Assembly: GCF_030269685.1 (NCBI RefSeq) | Contig: NZ_BSTT01000002.1 | Span: 186,001-250,000 of the forward strand | DNA from: Actinomycetospora sp. NBRC 106378 | Lineage (GTDB): Bacteria; Actinomycetota; Actinomycetes; Mycobacteriales; Pseudonocardiaceae | Reading direction: 5' to 3' | DNA: 64,000 nucleotides | Shown here: positions 1-8,896 of the stretch, one piece after another | Numbering within the stretch: position 1 is the first letter of the stretch | Layout: every line of letters begins with the position of its first letter | Position numbers and translations under genes: made by a program | The notes under the pieces: generated by a model | Databases searched by the model: none | Told to the model about the DNA's origin: nothing | The model's input: the letters and a program-made list of their open reading frames with translations, nothing else

Positions 1-489
1 GGGCAGTCCATGGGCGCCTTCGTCGTCGCCCTCGCGGCGGCCTCCTTCCCGACGTCGGGTGTGGTGCTGCTGGCACCGATGGTCCCGGCGCCGGGAGAGA
101 CCGCCGGGGCGTGGTGGGAGAACACCCGGCACGCCGACGCCGCGTCCGAGGCCGCGACCGGGCAGGGACTCGACCCCGCCGCCGTCGTGCCGGGCCCCGG
201 GTTCGACGGCGACGTGACCTTCCTGCACGACGTGCCGCGCGAGGGTCTCGTCGAGCCGCCCGACCCGTCGTGGCCACCGGCGGCGCTGTTCGACGCGCCG
301 TACCCGCTCGAGGCGTGGCCCGACGTCCCCACCCGGGTCCTCGCCGCCCGGGACGACCGGCTGTTCCCGCTCCCGTTCGTGCAGCGACTCGCTCGCGAGC
401 GGGCCGGGGTCGAGGCGGAGGTGCTCCCCGGCGGGCACCTGGTGGCGCTGGCGCAGCCGGGCGCGGTCGCCGCGGCTCTCCTCGCGTGA
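1..489 (+). CDS. Alpha/beta hydrolase, C-terminal part (5' truncated by window edge)
   Basis: The reading frame is already open at base 1 and gives GQSMG at once, the GxSxG nucleophile elbow of alpha/beta hydrolases. The last 162 residues are therefore present and the N-terminal half lies outside the window. Downstream are an acid-residue candidate (RVLAARDDRLF) and a C-terminal GGHLVAL that supplies the catalytic His. The substrate is unknown; small esterases and haloperoxidase-like hydrolases all look like this. The stop is 13 nt before the sirtuin start, so the two may be co-transcribed. Confidence 0.85.
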   Translation, partial: GQSMGAFVVALAAASFPTSGVVLLAPMVPAPGETAGAWWENTRHADAASEAATGQGLDPAAVVPGPGFDGDVTFLHDVPREGLVEPPDPSWPPAALFDAPYPLEAWPDVPTRVLAARDDRLFPLPFVQRLARERAGVEAEVLPGGHLVALAQPGAVAAALLA

Positions 490-502
490 CACGGTGGAAT
501 CC

Positions 503-1255
503 ATGGCGGACGACATCGAACGGGCGCGGGAGCTCATCGCCGGAGCGCAGCGGATCACCGTCCTCACGGGCGCCGGGGTCTCGACCGACTCCGGGATCCC
601 CGACTTCCGCGGCCCGCAGGGAGTGTGGACCCTCAACCCCGCCGCCGAGCTGATCTGGAACTACGACAACTACGTCGCCGACCCCGAGGTCCGCCGTACG
701 GCGTGGCAGGAACGCGTCGAGCACCCGATGTTCAGCGCCGTGCCCGGGCGCGCACACCAAGCGCTCGTCGACCTCGAGCGCTCGGGAAAGCTGTTCGCGC
801 TGCTCACGCAGAACATCGACGAGCTGCACCAGAAGGCCGGGTCGTCGCCGTCGCTGGTGGCGGAGCTGCACGGCTCCAACCACGGCACGGTGTGCCTGAC
901 CTGCGGGGCGATCGCTCCGATGGCCGACGCGCTGGCGCGGGTGCGCGCGGGCGACGACGACCCCGCCTGCGAGCGATGCGGCGGCATCCTCAAGGCGACG
1001 ACGATCATGTTCGGCGAGATGCTCGACGCGGACGTCCTCATGCGGGCCCGCGAGGCGGCGATCGCCTGCGACCTGTTCCTCGCGGTCGGCACCTCGCTCG
1101 GCGTGCACCCGGCGGCGGGCCTGGTCGACATCGCGGCGCAGGTCGGCGCCGAGGTGATCATCGTCAACGCGGAGCCCACGCCGTACGACCCGATCGCCTC
1201 CGTCGTCCTCCGCGGCGGCATCTCCGAGGTGCTGCCGGAGGTGCTCCGCAGGTGA
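503..1255 (+). CDS. Sir2-family NAD-dependent protein deacylase
   Basis: A 250-residue sirtuin that would remove acyl groups from lysines using NAD+. Visible are GAGVSTDSGIPDFRG (NAD-binding loop, about residues 23-37), TQNIDELH, the catalytic HGS, two Cys pairs of the structural zinc site (CLTCG and CERCGG) and GTSLGVHPAAGL. The ATG at 503 is preferred over the in-frame GTG at 494 because GGTGGA sits 6 nt upstream of the ATG. The last codons form the left arm of a long hairpin (repeat family A), so the gene end and terminator-like structure overlap. Confidence 0.93.
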   Translation: MADDIERARELIAGAQRITVLTGAGVSTDSGIPDFRGPQGVWTLNPAAELIWNYDNYVADPEVRRTAWQERVEHPMFSAVPGRAHQALVDLERSGKLFALLTQNIDELHQKAGSSPSLVAELHGSNHGTVCLTCGAIAPMADALARVRAGDDDPACERCGGILKATTIMFGEMLDADVLMRAREAAIACDLFLAVGTSLGVHPAAGLVDIAAQVGAEVIIVNAEPTPYDPIASVVLRGGISEVLPEVLRR

Positions 1256-1304
1256 GCACTTCTCCGTGCCAGAACACGGATTAGTGCTCACCTGCGAAGC
1301 ACCT
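1239..1304. repeat. Palindromic repeat family A, copy 1 (terminator-like)
   Basis: Arms 1239-1260 and 1283-1304 pair with a single mismatch. An inner stem TCCGTG/CACGGA (1263-1268, 1275-1280) closes a 6-nt loop. The core AGGTGAGCA...TCCGTG...CACGGATTA...TGCTCACCT recurs at 46704-46749. The left arm includes the last codons and stop of the sirtuin gene. It probably works as a factor-independent terminator without a U-tract, but its recurrence marks it as a dispersed element. Confidence 0.85.
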
Positions 1305-1334
1305 TGCGTTCGAGCGCACTCGAAGTCCTACGGT
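1304..1334 (+). promoter_or_regulatory. Candidate promoter of the molybdopterin-subunit gene (leaderless)
   Basis: TTGCGT (1304-1309) and TACGGT (1329-1334) are separated by 19 nt. The GTG at 1341 begins 7 nt after the -10 box, as expected for a leaderless transcript. This supports choosing 1341 over the upstream in-frame start at 1266, which lies inside the repeat A hairpin. Confidence 0.55.
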
Positions 1335-1340
1335 CGGACC

Positions 1341-3716
1341 GTGCCAGGATCCATTCTCGGAACCGCCGTCCGTCGCGTGGAGGACCCGGAGCTGATCCGC
1401 GGTCGCGCCACCTACGTCGACAACATCGTCCCACCGGGCGCCCTGCACGTCGTCTTCGTGCGGTCGCCGCTGGCGCACGCGCGGCTGGAGGACGTCGCCG
1501 TCGACAAGGCCCGCGAGGCGCCCGGCGTCGTCGCGGTCCTGACGGCGGACGACCTCGTCGACCTGCCCGACCACCGGCCCTTCATGGTCCTCAACGACGC
1601 CTGCGCCCGCCCACTGCTGGCCCGCGGCAAGGTGCGGTTCGTCGGGGACATGGTCGCCGCGGTCGTCGCGACCACGAAGGCCGAGGCGGTCGACGCCGCC
1701 GAGCTCGTCGAGGTGGACTACGACCCGCTCGAGCCCGTCGTCGACCCGGAGGCCGCCCTCGCTGCCGGGGCCCCGCTGCAGTTCGAGGAGCTCGGCTCCA
1801 ACCTCGCGGCCGGGATGCGCGACCCCGACGATGTCGACCCGTTCGTCGGCGCCGACGTCGTCGTCCGGGCCCGCATCGTCAACCAGCGGCTCGCCGTCGC
1901 CCCGATGGAGGGCAACTCGGTGACCGCCGAGCCGGGCGACGGGACGTACGAGACGACGATCCACGTCTCCACCCAGATGCCGCACGGGCTGCGCGACCAG
2001 GTCGCGAAGCAGTGGGGCTGGGACCCCGCGCGGGTGCGCGTCGTCGCCCCGCACGTCGGCGGCGGATTCGGCGGCAAGGCCGGTCTCGCCCCGGAGCACG
2101 CCGTCGTCATCGAGCTCGCCCGGCGCCTCGGACGGCCCGTCACCTGGACCGAGACCCGCAGCGAGAACCTCACCGCGATGCCGCACGGCCGCGGCCAGGT
2201 CCAGTACGCCGAGCTCGGGCTGCGCCGTGACGGCACCTTCGTCGGCCTGCGGGCCCGCGTCGTCGGCGACGCCGGCGCCTACGCCGGGTTCGGTGGCGCC
2301 CTCGCGCTCGGCCCGACCCGCAACATGGCCCAGGGCGTCTACCGCATCCCGACGATCTCCTACGGCGCCGCTGCTGCCCTCACCACGACGACGCCGATGG
2401 GCGCCTTCCGCGGGGCCGGTCGCCCCGAGGCGGCGGCGATGCTCGAACGGCTCGTCGACATGGCCGCGCTGGAGCTGGACGTCGACCCCGCCGAGCTGCG
2501 CCGCCGGAACTTCCTCGCCCCCGACCAGTTCCCGTACACCACCGTGACCGGCTCCCTGTACGACTCCGGCGACTACGTCAAGCCGCTCGACGAGGCCCTC
2601 CGCCTGGCCGGCTACGAGGAGCTGCGCGCCGAGCAGACCCGTCGTCGGGAAGCCGGCTCTCGGGTCGCACTGGGTATCGGCCTCGCGGTCTACGTCGAGG
2701 TCACCGCGGGTGGCGCGGCGCAGGAGTACGGGAAGGTCTCGGTCGACGACGACGGCGGCGCGACCGTCGCCGTCGGGACCTCCGGGCACGGGCAGGGCCA
2801 CGCGACGTCGTTCGCGATGATCGTGTCCGACCGGCTCGGCATCCCGATGGACCGGATCCGCTTCGTGCAGTCCGACACCGCGGCCGTCCCGCACGGCGGC
2901 GGCACGGGCGGCTCGCGCTCGCTGCAGCTCGCCGGCTCGAGCGTCCTCGTCGCCGCCGACACGGTGCTGTCCCGGGCCCGTGAGGTGGTCGCGTCGGTCT
3001 TCGAGGCCGCGCCCGAGGACATCGCGGTTCTCGACGACGGGTCGGTCGGCGTGGCGGGCGTGCCCGGACGGTCGCTGGGCTGGCAGGAGGTTGCCGCGGC
3101 CGCGCACGAGCAGGGGGTGTCGCTGGCCGAGGCGCGCGACGAGTCGCAGCCCGGCGCGACCTACCCGTTCGGCGCGCACGTCAGCGTCGTCGAGGTCGAC
3201 CTCGACACGGGGCGGGTCACGCCCGTCCGGCACATCGCGGTCGACGACTGCGGGCGCGTGCTCAACCCGACGCTCGTCGCCGGCCAGCAGCACGGCGGGT
3301 TGGTGCAGGGCATCTCGCAGGCGCTGTGGGAGGGCTTCTCCTACGACGCCGACGGCAACCCCGTGACCGGCTCCTTCGCCGCCTACCTGCTCCCGACCGC
3401 CGCCGAGCTGCCGACGTTCGAGGCCGCGTCCACCGAGACGCCGACCCCGTACAACCCGCTCGGCGCCAAGGGGATCGGCGAGGCCGCGACGATCGGGTCG
3501 ACCCCGGCGGTGCAGAACGCGGTGGTCGACGCGCTCGCCCACCTCGGCGTCCGGCACGTCGACATGCCGCTCACCCCGGACCGCGTGTGGCACACCGTCC
3601 GCGACGCCGAGGCGGGCACGCTCACCGAGCCGTGGTCGGAGCCTCCGGCCGTCTTCGCGACCCTCCCGGTGCGCGGCGCCTCGGCCGACCCGGAGGCGGC
3701 GTCGGTCGACGTCTGA
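1341..3716 (+). CDS. Xanthine dehydrogenase/CoxL-family molybdopterin-binding large subunit
   Basis: A 791-residue molybdenum-hydroxylase large subunit, normally the catalytic chain of CO dehydrogenase, xanthine dehydrogenase or aldehyde oxidases. The cofactor-binding loops VGGGFGGK and AFRGAGRPEA and the C-terminal GAKGIGEAATIGS with the catalytic Glu are visible. The active-site loop AFRGAGR lacks the Cys of form I CO dehydrogenase (AYRCSFR), so a form II-like or aldehyde/heteroaromatic hydroxylase is more likely. The FAD and [2Fe-2S] subunits that usually adjoin it are absent here. A strong hairpin follows the stop, which makes this an orphan subunit. Substrate unknown. Confidence 0.88.
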   Translation: MPGSILGTAVRRVEDPELIRGRATYVDNIVPPGALHVVFVRSPLAHARLEDVAVDKAREAPGVVAVLTADDLVDLPDHRPFMVLNDACARPLLARGKVRFVGDMVAAVVATTKAEAVDAAELVEVDYDPLEPVVDPEAALAAGAPLQFEELGSNLAAGMRDPDDVDPFVGADVVVRARIVNQRLAVAPMEGNSVTAEPGDGTYETTIHVSTQMPHGLRDQVAKQWGWDPARVRVVAPHVGGGFGGKAGLAPEHAVVIELARRLGRPVTWTETRSENLTAMPHGRGQVQYAELGLRRDGTFVGLRARVVGDAGAYAGFGGALALGPTRNMAQGVYRIPTISYGAAAALTTTTPMGAFRGAGRPEAAAMLERLVDMAALELDVDPAELRRRNFLAPDQFPYTTVTGSLYDSGDYVKPLDEALRLAGYEELRAEQTRRREAGSRVALGIGLAVYVEVTAGGAAQEYGKVSVDDDGGATVAVGTSGHGQGHATSFAMIVSDRLGIPMDRIRFVQSDTAAVPHGGGTGGSRSLQLAGSSVLVAADTVLSRAREVVASVFEAAPEDIAVLDDGSVGVAGVPGRSLGWQEVAAAAHEQGVSLAEARDESQPGATYPFGAHVSVVEVDLDTGRVTPVRHIAVDDCGRVLNPTLVAGQQHGGLVQGISQALWEGFSYDADGNPVTGSFAAYLLPTAAELPTFEAASTETPTPYNPLGAKGIGEAATIGSTPAVQNAVVDALAHLGVRHVDMPLTPDRVWHTVRDAEAGTLTEPWSEPPAVFATLPVRGASADPEAASVDV

Positions 3717-3726
3717 CCCGGATCGA

Positions 3727-3759
3727 CGCGAACGGCCCCCGACGACGGGGCCGTTCGCG
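3727..3759 (+). terminator. Hairpin terminator after the molybdopterin-subunit gene
   Basis: Thirteen base pairs pair perfectly (3727-3739 with 3747-3759) around a 7-nt loop, starting 10 nt after the stop codon. There is no U-tract, which is common in high-G+C actinobacteria. The hairpin apex contains one copy of the dispersed CCCGACGNCGGG motif. Confidence 0.75.
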
Positions 3760-3897
3760 CAGGCTGGGGGCATGACGGAGCTACCTGACCACGTGCCTCG
3801 TCCGGTCCGCGCAGGTCGCCGGAGACCGGGTGGCGGCCCGGCGTCGCCACCGGCAGCGCCTGCGGGAACGACCCCGCGTGATCGACTGACGTATCCG

Positions 3898-3924
3898 GGA
3901 ACCGGTGACGGTCGCACCGGTTCC
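3898..3924 (-). terminator. Hairpin downstream of the LuxR-type gene
   Basis: A perfect 10-bp stem (GGAACCGGTG / CACCGGTTCC) with a 7-nt loop lies 45 nt beyond the minus-strand LuxR stop, in the space between two convergent genes. It is placed to stop minus-strand transcription. The remaining 3760-3969 shows no convincing gene. Confidence 0.6.
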
Positions 3925-3969
3925 GCGGCGTGGTCGGGGGACCGGGCTGACCGTGCGCGACGTCGCCGG

Positions 3970-5490
3970 TCACGGCGCGGTGCCGACCAGCACCTTCAGC
4001 TCGCTGAACAGCTCCGCCCGGCTCTCGGACCCCAGCCGGCGGCGGATGCGCGCCACGTGGTGCTCCACCGTCTTCGTCGAGAGGAACAGCCGCCCGGCGA
4101 TCTCCCGGTAGGTCAGGCCCTCGAGGACGAGCTCGGCGATGTCCCGTTCCCGGTCGGTGAGGGTGGCCTCCCGGCGGGCGCGGGTGACCGCGACGGCCCG
4201 GGAGGACCCGGCGTCGGGAACGGGGACGGGTGCGGGAGCGGTGGGGACGCGTCCGGCCTGCAGGGTCCGCGCGCAGGCGAGGAGGGCGGCGGAGTCGGCG
4301 CGGTCGGTGGTCCGGATGGCGGCCTCGCCGGCGAGGCGGGCGCCGTCCCGGCCGAGGCCGACCGCGCGCAGGGCGGTCGCGGCCGCGTTCACGGCGTCGG
4401 CGTCGACCTCGCCCGCCAGCACCGCGAGCCACACGCGGGCGGCGCGGGCGGGGGCGACGGCGCGGTCGTTGACCAGGGCGGCCGTTTCGAGGGCGGTCGC
4501 GTGGGCGCCGGCTCCGGTGTGGTCCTCGGCGGTGATCGCGGCGTGCAGCCGCGCCCAGTGCCACGAGGTCGACCACGACGGCGGGTCGCCGAGGGACGCG
4601 AGCAGCGCGGTCGCCTCGGCGAGGTGCGGCTCGACCCAGCGGCTCTCGCCGAGCCGGGCGGCGGCGATCGCGAGCTCGCCGACCGGGAGCAGGGAGTACA
4701 GGTCGACCGGGTGGCGCAGCAGCGCCTGGCGCGCGCGCGACCACAGGTCGAGCAGGCGCCGGGTGTCCCCGGCGTGGCGGGCGAGCGCGACCTCGCAGGC
4801 CACGGTCACGAGCGCGTCGCGCGCTTCGGGGGTGCCCGGGAGGTCGTCGGCCGCGGTCAGCGCGGCGCGGGCGGCCGACTCGTCGTCGCGCAGCATCGCC
4901 GACCACGCCCGCAGCAGGACGTGGCGGCGGCGGAGCGCGGGCCCGCCGAGGTCGGCGTCGGCGGCGAGGTCGAGCAGCGGCTCGGCGAGCTCGGGCTCCC
5001 CCCGGTGCAGGGCGAGCAGCGCGCCGATCGCGGCGGGGGAGTCCGCGGCAGGAACCTGCTCCCCGGTCGCCGCCAGCGACGTCGTCGCGCGGACCAGCAG
5101 CGAGAGCGAGGTGCCCGCGCTGCCGTCGCGGCCGTCGACCGAGGCGAGCAGCCCCTGCGCCAGGAGCGCGTCGGCGCCGTCGCGCAGCCCGGGCAGGACG
5201 TCGGCCGCCGGGGCGAGGGCGGCCCGCGCCTCGGCGAGCGCACCCGTGCCGAGCAGGCTCACCACCGCGTCCGGCGTCCCCGCGCCCTGGCGCGCGAGCC
5301 ACCGGTGCACCTCCGCGGCCCGGGCGAGCAGCCCGCGCTGGGGCAGGACCGCCGCGAGGACCCGTGCGCCGAGCAGGCGGTCCGGCCCGTCCTGGGTGCG
5401 CAGCGCGACGTCGGCCAGGCGCAGGGCCGTGTCGGAGTCGCCGGCGAGGGCCGCGTCGGCGGCCGCGGTGGCGCCGTCCGGGCCGGTCAC
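3970..5490 (-). CDS. LuxR-family transcriptional regulator coupled to an Hsp70-like gene
   Basis: 506 residues. The C-terminus is a clear LuxR/GerE helix-turn-helix (TLTDRERDIAELVLEGLTYR ... LSTKTVEHHVARIRRRLG). The rest is Ala/Leu-rich, all-helical and TPR-like, resembling the sensor part of large ATP-independent LuxR regulators; no P-loop is seen. The GTG start at 5490 overlaps the stop of the upstream gene (GTGA, 5487-5490), so translation is coupled. Its position opposite the IniB/dynamin genes suggests it controls this locus, possibly through the direct repeats in the divergent spacer. Its target is inferred, not shown. Confidence 0.85.
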   Translation of the reverse strand: MTGPDGATAAADAALAGDSDTALRLADVALRTQDGPDRLLGARVLAAVLPQRGLLARAAEVHRWLARQGAGTPDAVVSLLGTGALAEARAALAPAADVLPGLRDGADALLAQGLLASVDGRDGSAGTSLSLLVRATTSLAATGEQVPAADSPAAIGALLALHRGEPELAEPLLDLAADADLGGPALRRRHVLLRAWSAMLRDDESAARAALTAADDLPGTPEARDALVTVACEVALARHAGDTRRLLDLWSRARQALLRHPVDLYSLLPVGELAIAAARLGESRWVEPHLAEATALLASLGDPPSWSTSWHWARLHAAITAEDHTGAGAHATALETAALVNDRAVAPARAARVWLAVLAGEVDADAVNAAATALRAVGLGRDGARLAGEAAIRTTDRADSAALLACARTLQAGRVPTAPAPVPVPDAGSSRAVAVTRARREATLTDRERDIAELVLEGLTYREIAGRLFLSTKTVEHHVARIRRRLGSESRAELFSELKVLVGTAP

Positions 5491-7559
5491 GAGGCCGTCC
5501 CGGTCGTCGGGGTCGCCGACCCGCTGGGGGTGGGACCTGCGGCGACGGGGGTGTCGGCGACGCTCGGTGTGACCACCGGCGCCACGGGGGCCTGGGCCGC
5601 GGGCTCCGGCGCCGGGCTCGCGACGTCGGAGGCGGGGGGCGCCGGGGCGACGGCGGCCGGGGCGACGGCGGCCGGGGCGACAGGTCGCGGTGCGGCCACG
5701 GGCGGCGTCCCCCCGGAGGCCTGCGGCCGCAGGTTCTGCGCGGTCGGCGTCCGCGAGGAGCGGGTCGTGGACGCCGCGCGCCGGGTGGTGGTCTCCTCGG
5801 CGGCGCCGTTCCCCACGGTCCCGTCCCCGTTCCCGACGGCGGGTGGTGGGGCGGCGGGGGAGGAGGCCGGGACCAGGGGGCTCGCCGGGGCCGCCGCGCC
5901 CGGCGTGGCGGACGGGGCGGTGGTGGTGGGAGCGGGCGTCGTGTCCGCGGTCCGGGTCGAGGTGAGACCGGGGATCGGGACGGTGACGGCCACCGCCGCG
6001 AGCACGACGATCGCGAGCGCCACCAGGATCCAGGTGCGGTGGCGGCGCAGCGGGCCGTGCGGGGCGAGCTCGCCGACCGGGGCGGCCGCGGTGGTGACCG
6101 GTGGTCGCGGGACGTCGTCGCCGGCGATCCGCGGGCGTTCCATGAGCGCCGTCGACCCCGGGCGGGCGGGCCGGCGGACCTCCTCGTCGGCCGCGGGCAG
6201 TGCGGACGCGGGACCCCAGTCGTCGGTCGACCGCCGGTGCACCCGGGCGGCCGCCGCCCCGACCGCGGCCCCGGCGGTGACGGCCGCCCCGACCGCGGTG
6301 TGCCGCTCGACCGGCGCCGGGCGCTCGGCCTCGAGCCGACGCCGCTCCCGGACGTCCGCCGCGACCGCGGCGAACGCGCCGTGACCCGCCGTCGGGGAGC
6401 CGGAGGCCGGTCCGGTCAGGGCTTCCTGACGGCGGGCGGCCGCGTGTCCGGCGGCGGCGAGGGCCGCGCCCTCGGCGACGACGGTGACCGGGTCGAGCTC
6501 GGGGTGCACGGGGCGGCCGAGCTCCTCGGCGAGCAGGCGTGCGACCAGCGGGATGCGGGCCGAGCCGCCGACGAGGACGACCTGGTCGGGCGTGACCCCG
6601 GCCGCCTCGACGGTGCCCGCGAAGGCGTCGACGGTCGCCGCGACGAGCGGCGTGATGCGGGCCTCCAGGTCGGCGCGGGTGACGCGGACGGTCGTGTCCA
6701 GCGGTCCGATCGTCACCCGCACCGGCGCCTCGGTGTCGGCCGAGAGACGCTCCTTCGCCACCCGCGCGGAGCGCTGCAGGGCCGCGAGGGCGTGGCGCGA
6801 GGCGTTGTCGTCGAGGGCGGCGAGGGCCTCGTCGAAGGGCGCGCCGAGCTCCTCGCGGACGTGGGCGAGGACGGCGGCGTCGACGTCGGTGCCCCCCGCC
6901 CGGACCGGCGCGCCGGAGTCGGCGAGCACCTCGGTGGTGGTCGTCCCGGGTCCGGCCGCACCGGCCTCGACGCCGGACGCGACCACGCCGCGCGCGCCGC
7001 GCCGGACCACGGCGGCGCGGAACCGGCGGCCGCCCAGGTCGTAGACCGCGGCGACCCGGCCCGCGCGCAGACCACCGAAGGTCGCCGCGGCGAGCACGGC
7101 CGCCCGCGACTCGGCGACCAGCGTGGCGTGCCCGAGGCCGACCCGGACCAGCGCGCGGCGCAGGGTGCGCTCGCGGTGTCCGCCCCACCCGGCGGGGTGG
7201 GTGACCGCGAGCGAGCGGGCGGCACCGCCCTCGAGGGCGGCGACCCTCCGCACGGCCGCGAGGACGATCTCGGCCGCCACGTCGTCGGCGCGCCACGGCT
7301 CGTCGCCGACGATCAGCGGGACGTCGTCGCCGAGGCGGGCGGTGACGTCGCGGACCGCGCGGTCGGGCTCCAGGCCCGCGCGCCGCTCGGCGTCGGACCC
7401 GACCCGGACCACCCCGTCGCTGCCGCGGTGCGCGGTCGCGGGCATGCCCGGCGAGCCGTCGGCCCCGAGGGGCACGGGCTCGGTGCGGGCCTCGCCGTCA
7501 CGCAGGACCGCCGCGACGACGGTCGTGCTGCCCAGGTCGACCCCGAGGTCGTAACCCAC
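5487..7559 (-). CDS. Membrane-anchored Hsp70-like ATPase
   Basis: 690 residues. Residues 1 to about 370 form an Hsp70/actin-like nucleotide-binding domain: phosphate-1 VDLGSTTVVAAV, phosphate-2 VYDLGGRRFRAAVV and adenosine motif VVLVGGSARIPL. The usual substrate-binding domain is missing. In its place are an Ala/Arg-rich linker, one transmembrane helix at about 510-532 (WILVALAIVVLAAVAVTV) and about 155 Pro/Ala/Thr-rich residues expected outside the membrane. This design looks like a sensor or scaffold rather than a folding chaperone. It is translationally coupled to the LuxR gene and divergent from the IniB-like gene. GTG start at 7559 follows a GGGGGAA ribosome-binding site. Confidence 0.85.
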   Translation of the reverse strand: MGYDLGVDLGSTTVVAAVLRDGEARTEPVPLGADGSPGMPATAHRGSDGVVRVGSDAERRAGLEPDRAVRDVTARLGDDVPLIVGDEPWRADDVAAEIVLAAVRRVAALEGGAARSLAVTHPAGWGGHRERTLRRALVRVGLGHATLVAESRAAVLAAATFGGLRAGRVAAVYDLGGRRFRAAVVRRGARGVVASGVEAGAAGPGTTTTEVLADSGAPVRAGGTDVDAAVLAHVREELGAPFDEALAALDDNASRHALAALQRSARVAKERLSADTEAPVRVTIGPLDTTVRVTRADLEARITPLVAATVDAFAGTVEAAGVTPDQVVLVGGSARIPLVARLLAEELGRPVHPELDPVTVVAEGAALAAAGHAAARRQEALTGPASGSPTAGHGAFAAVAADVRERRRLEAERPAPVERHTAVGAAVTAGAAVGAAAARVHRRSTDDWGPASALPAADEEVRRPARPGSTALMERPRIAGDDVPRPPVTTAAAPVGELAPHGPLRRHRTWILVALAIVVLAAVAVTVPIPGLTSTRTADTTPAPTTTAPSATPGAAAPASPLVPASSPAAPPPAVGNGDGTVGNGAAEETTTRRAASTTRSSRTPTAQNLRPQASGGTPPVAAPRPVAPAAVAPAAVAPAPPASDVASPAPEPAAQAPVAPVVTPSVADTPVAAGPTPSGSATPTTGTAS

Positions 7560-7871
7560 CGTATTCCCCCATCACTCGGTCGACCGCACATCGGCGCTCC
7601 CCCGTCAAGCGCAACATACTGCGCCAATCGGAGGATCGAGAGTCACGGTTGAGGCATGCCACCCGAGTGGGCGTCGAGAGTCGGGTGAACGGTGGGGCTG
7701 CTGGGGTGAACGGGACCCCCGGGACGGTCACGCCCCGGGGGTGGTCGGATCCCCCTCCTCCCCGGATCGGGTTCGCGGGGTCAACACCGATGTCCGCGGA
7801 GCCCGGGATTCCTAACGTTGCTCCCAACGCCGGATCAGACAGGTCCGGAAGGAGCAACCCTGGAGATCACG
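7560..7871. promoter_or_regulatory. Divergent regulatory spacer between Hsp70-like and IniB-like genes
   Basis: No gene is seen in this 312-bp spacer. It contains two nested direct repeats. TCGAGAGTC occurs at 7636 and 7674, each followed by a GGT-GA element. GGGTGAACGG occurs at 7683-7692 and 7704-7713, 21 bp apart, so on the same face of the helix. Tandem same-face sites are typical of activator binding, and the adjacent LuxR protein is the obvious candidate. The IniB ribosome-binding site GGAG (7862-7865) lies 6 nt before the ATG at 7872. Confidence 0.5.
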
Positions 7872-8813
7872 ATGCCGGCGACCGAGGCCAAGACCCTGCT
7901 GCAGTTCCTGCTCGACCTCCTGCGTGACCCGCAGGCCCAGGCGGAGTTCGACGCCAACCCCCAGGGCGCGCTCACCGCGGCCGGCCTCGACGGGATGTGC
8001 TTCGCCGACGTGCGCGACGCGCTGCCGCTGGTCATGGACCACGCGCCCGCCGCCGTCGCCGCCCGCTACGACGACGACGTCCGCGCCGCCTCCGCCTCGG
8101 CCGTCGCGGTCGTCGGCGAGGAGCACCACCACGGTGGGCACGGCGAGCACCACTGGATCCCCGGCCCCGTGCTCCCGCCGCACGCGCCGGAGGTCGACAA
8201 GGTCATCCAGCAGCTGCAGTACGTGACGAACAACTACGCCTACGACTCGCACGACATCGAGACCAACCTCGAGCAGAACATCCGCGCCAACGGCGACGTG
8301 ACCACCACGCTCAACCAGCCGGTCGCCTCCGGCGACGGCGCGGTCGCGGCCGGCGGCGACATCACCTCCCCGGTGGCCACCGGCGCCGGTGCGGTGGCGG
8401 GCGAGGGCAACATGGTCAACCACGACGGCACCGCGTCCTTCGGTGCGGGCGACGCCTCCAGCGTCGGCGGCTCGATCGCGGCCGGCGAGGGCGGCGCGGT
8501 GTCGCTGAACGACACCGCCACCGGGGCCAACACCGACGAGTCGGCCACCAACTTCGGTTCGGGCGCCGCGTCCTCGCAGGCCCCGGCGACCCACACCGAG
8601 ACGCCGACCACCACGGTCACCCAGACCGACAACTCGCAGGCCAACGAGACCGACAACTCGACCCACACCGCGACCAACAGCGGCGCGGGCGACCTCGACG
8701 CCGGCCGCGAGGCGACGCCGCTGTTCGCCCACGAGGACGCCTCGGGCACCGCCGACGCCGACACGCTCGCCGCGCACGAGCCGCAGCACCACGACGTGGT
8801 CACCCACGCGTAG
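7872..8813 (+). CDS. IniB N-terminal domain protein
   Basis: 313 residues. The first 55 or so (LLQFLLDLLRDPQAQAEFDA ... NPQGALTAAGL) match the short helical module at the start of mycobacterial IniB. A His-rich stretch follows (EEHHHGGHGEHH). The rest is a low-complexity Gly/Ala/Asp/Asn/Thr region with recurrent SGDGAVAAGGDI-type units that could form a beta-solenoid or stay disordered. There is no signal peptide or transmembrane helix. IniB is part of the isoniazid-inducible iniBAC locus of Mycobacterium, where its role is unknown. ATG 7872 was chosen over an upstream in-frame start at 7818, which has no ribosome-binding site. Confidence 0.8.
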   Translation: MPATEAKTLLQFLLDLLRDPQAQAEFDANPQGALTAAGLDGMCFADVRDALPLVMDHAPAAVAARYDDDVRAASASAVAVVGEEHHHGGHGEHHWIPGPVLPPHAPEVDKVIQQLQYVTNNYAYDSHDIETNLEQNIRANGDVTTTLNQPVASGDGAVAAGGDITSPVATGAGAVAGEGNMVNHDGTASFGAGDASSVGGSIAAGEGGAVSLNDTATGANTDESATNFGSGAASSQAPATHTETPTTTVTQTDNSQANETDNSTHTATNSGAGDLDAGREATPLFAHEDASGTADADTLAAHEPQHHDVVTHA

Positions 8814-8824
8814 TCCGCACCGAT

Positions 8825-8861
8825 GTCCCGGGGGCTGCCCCCCGCACTCCGCCCCCGGGAC
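8825..8861 (+). terminator. Hairpin 1 after the IniB-like gene
   Basis: GTCCCGGGGGC at 8825-8835 pairs perfectly with GCCCCCGGGAC at 8851-8861 across a 15-nt loop, starting 11 nt after the stop. Confidence 0.7.
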
Positions 8862-8896
8862 GGGTCGTGGCGACCGCGCCCGCCGCGACCCGCGTC

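Noticed and set aside
1281..3917. Minus-strand open frame of 878 codons opposite the molybdopterin subunit gene
   Set aside because: It is Arg/Gly/His-rich with no domain logic and mirrors third-position G+C of the real gene, which has intact family motifs.
3772..6384. Plus-strand 870-codon frame opposite the LuxR and Hsp70-like genes
   Set aside because: Low-complexity Arg/Gly/Ala composition without a ribosome-binding site; the minus strand carries clear HTH and Hsp70 motifs.
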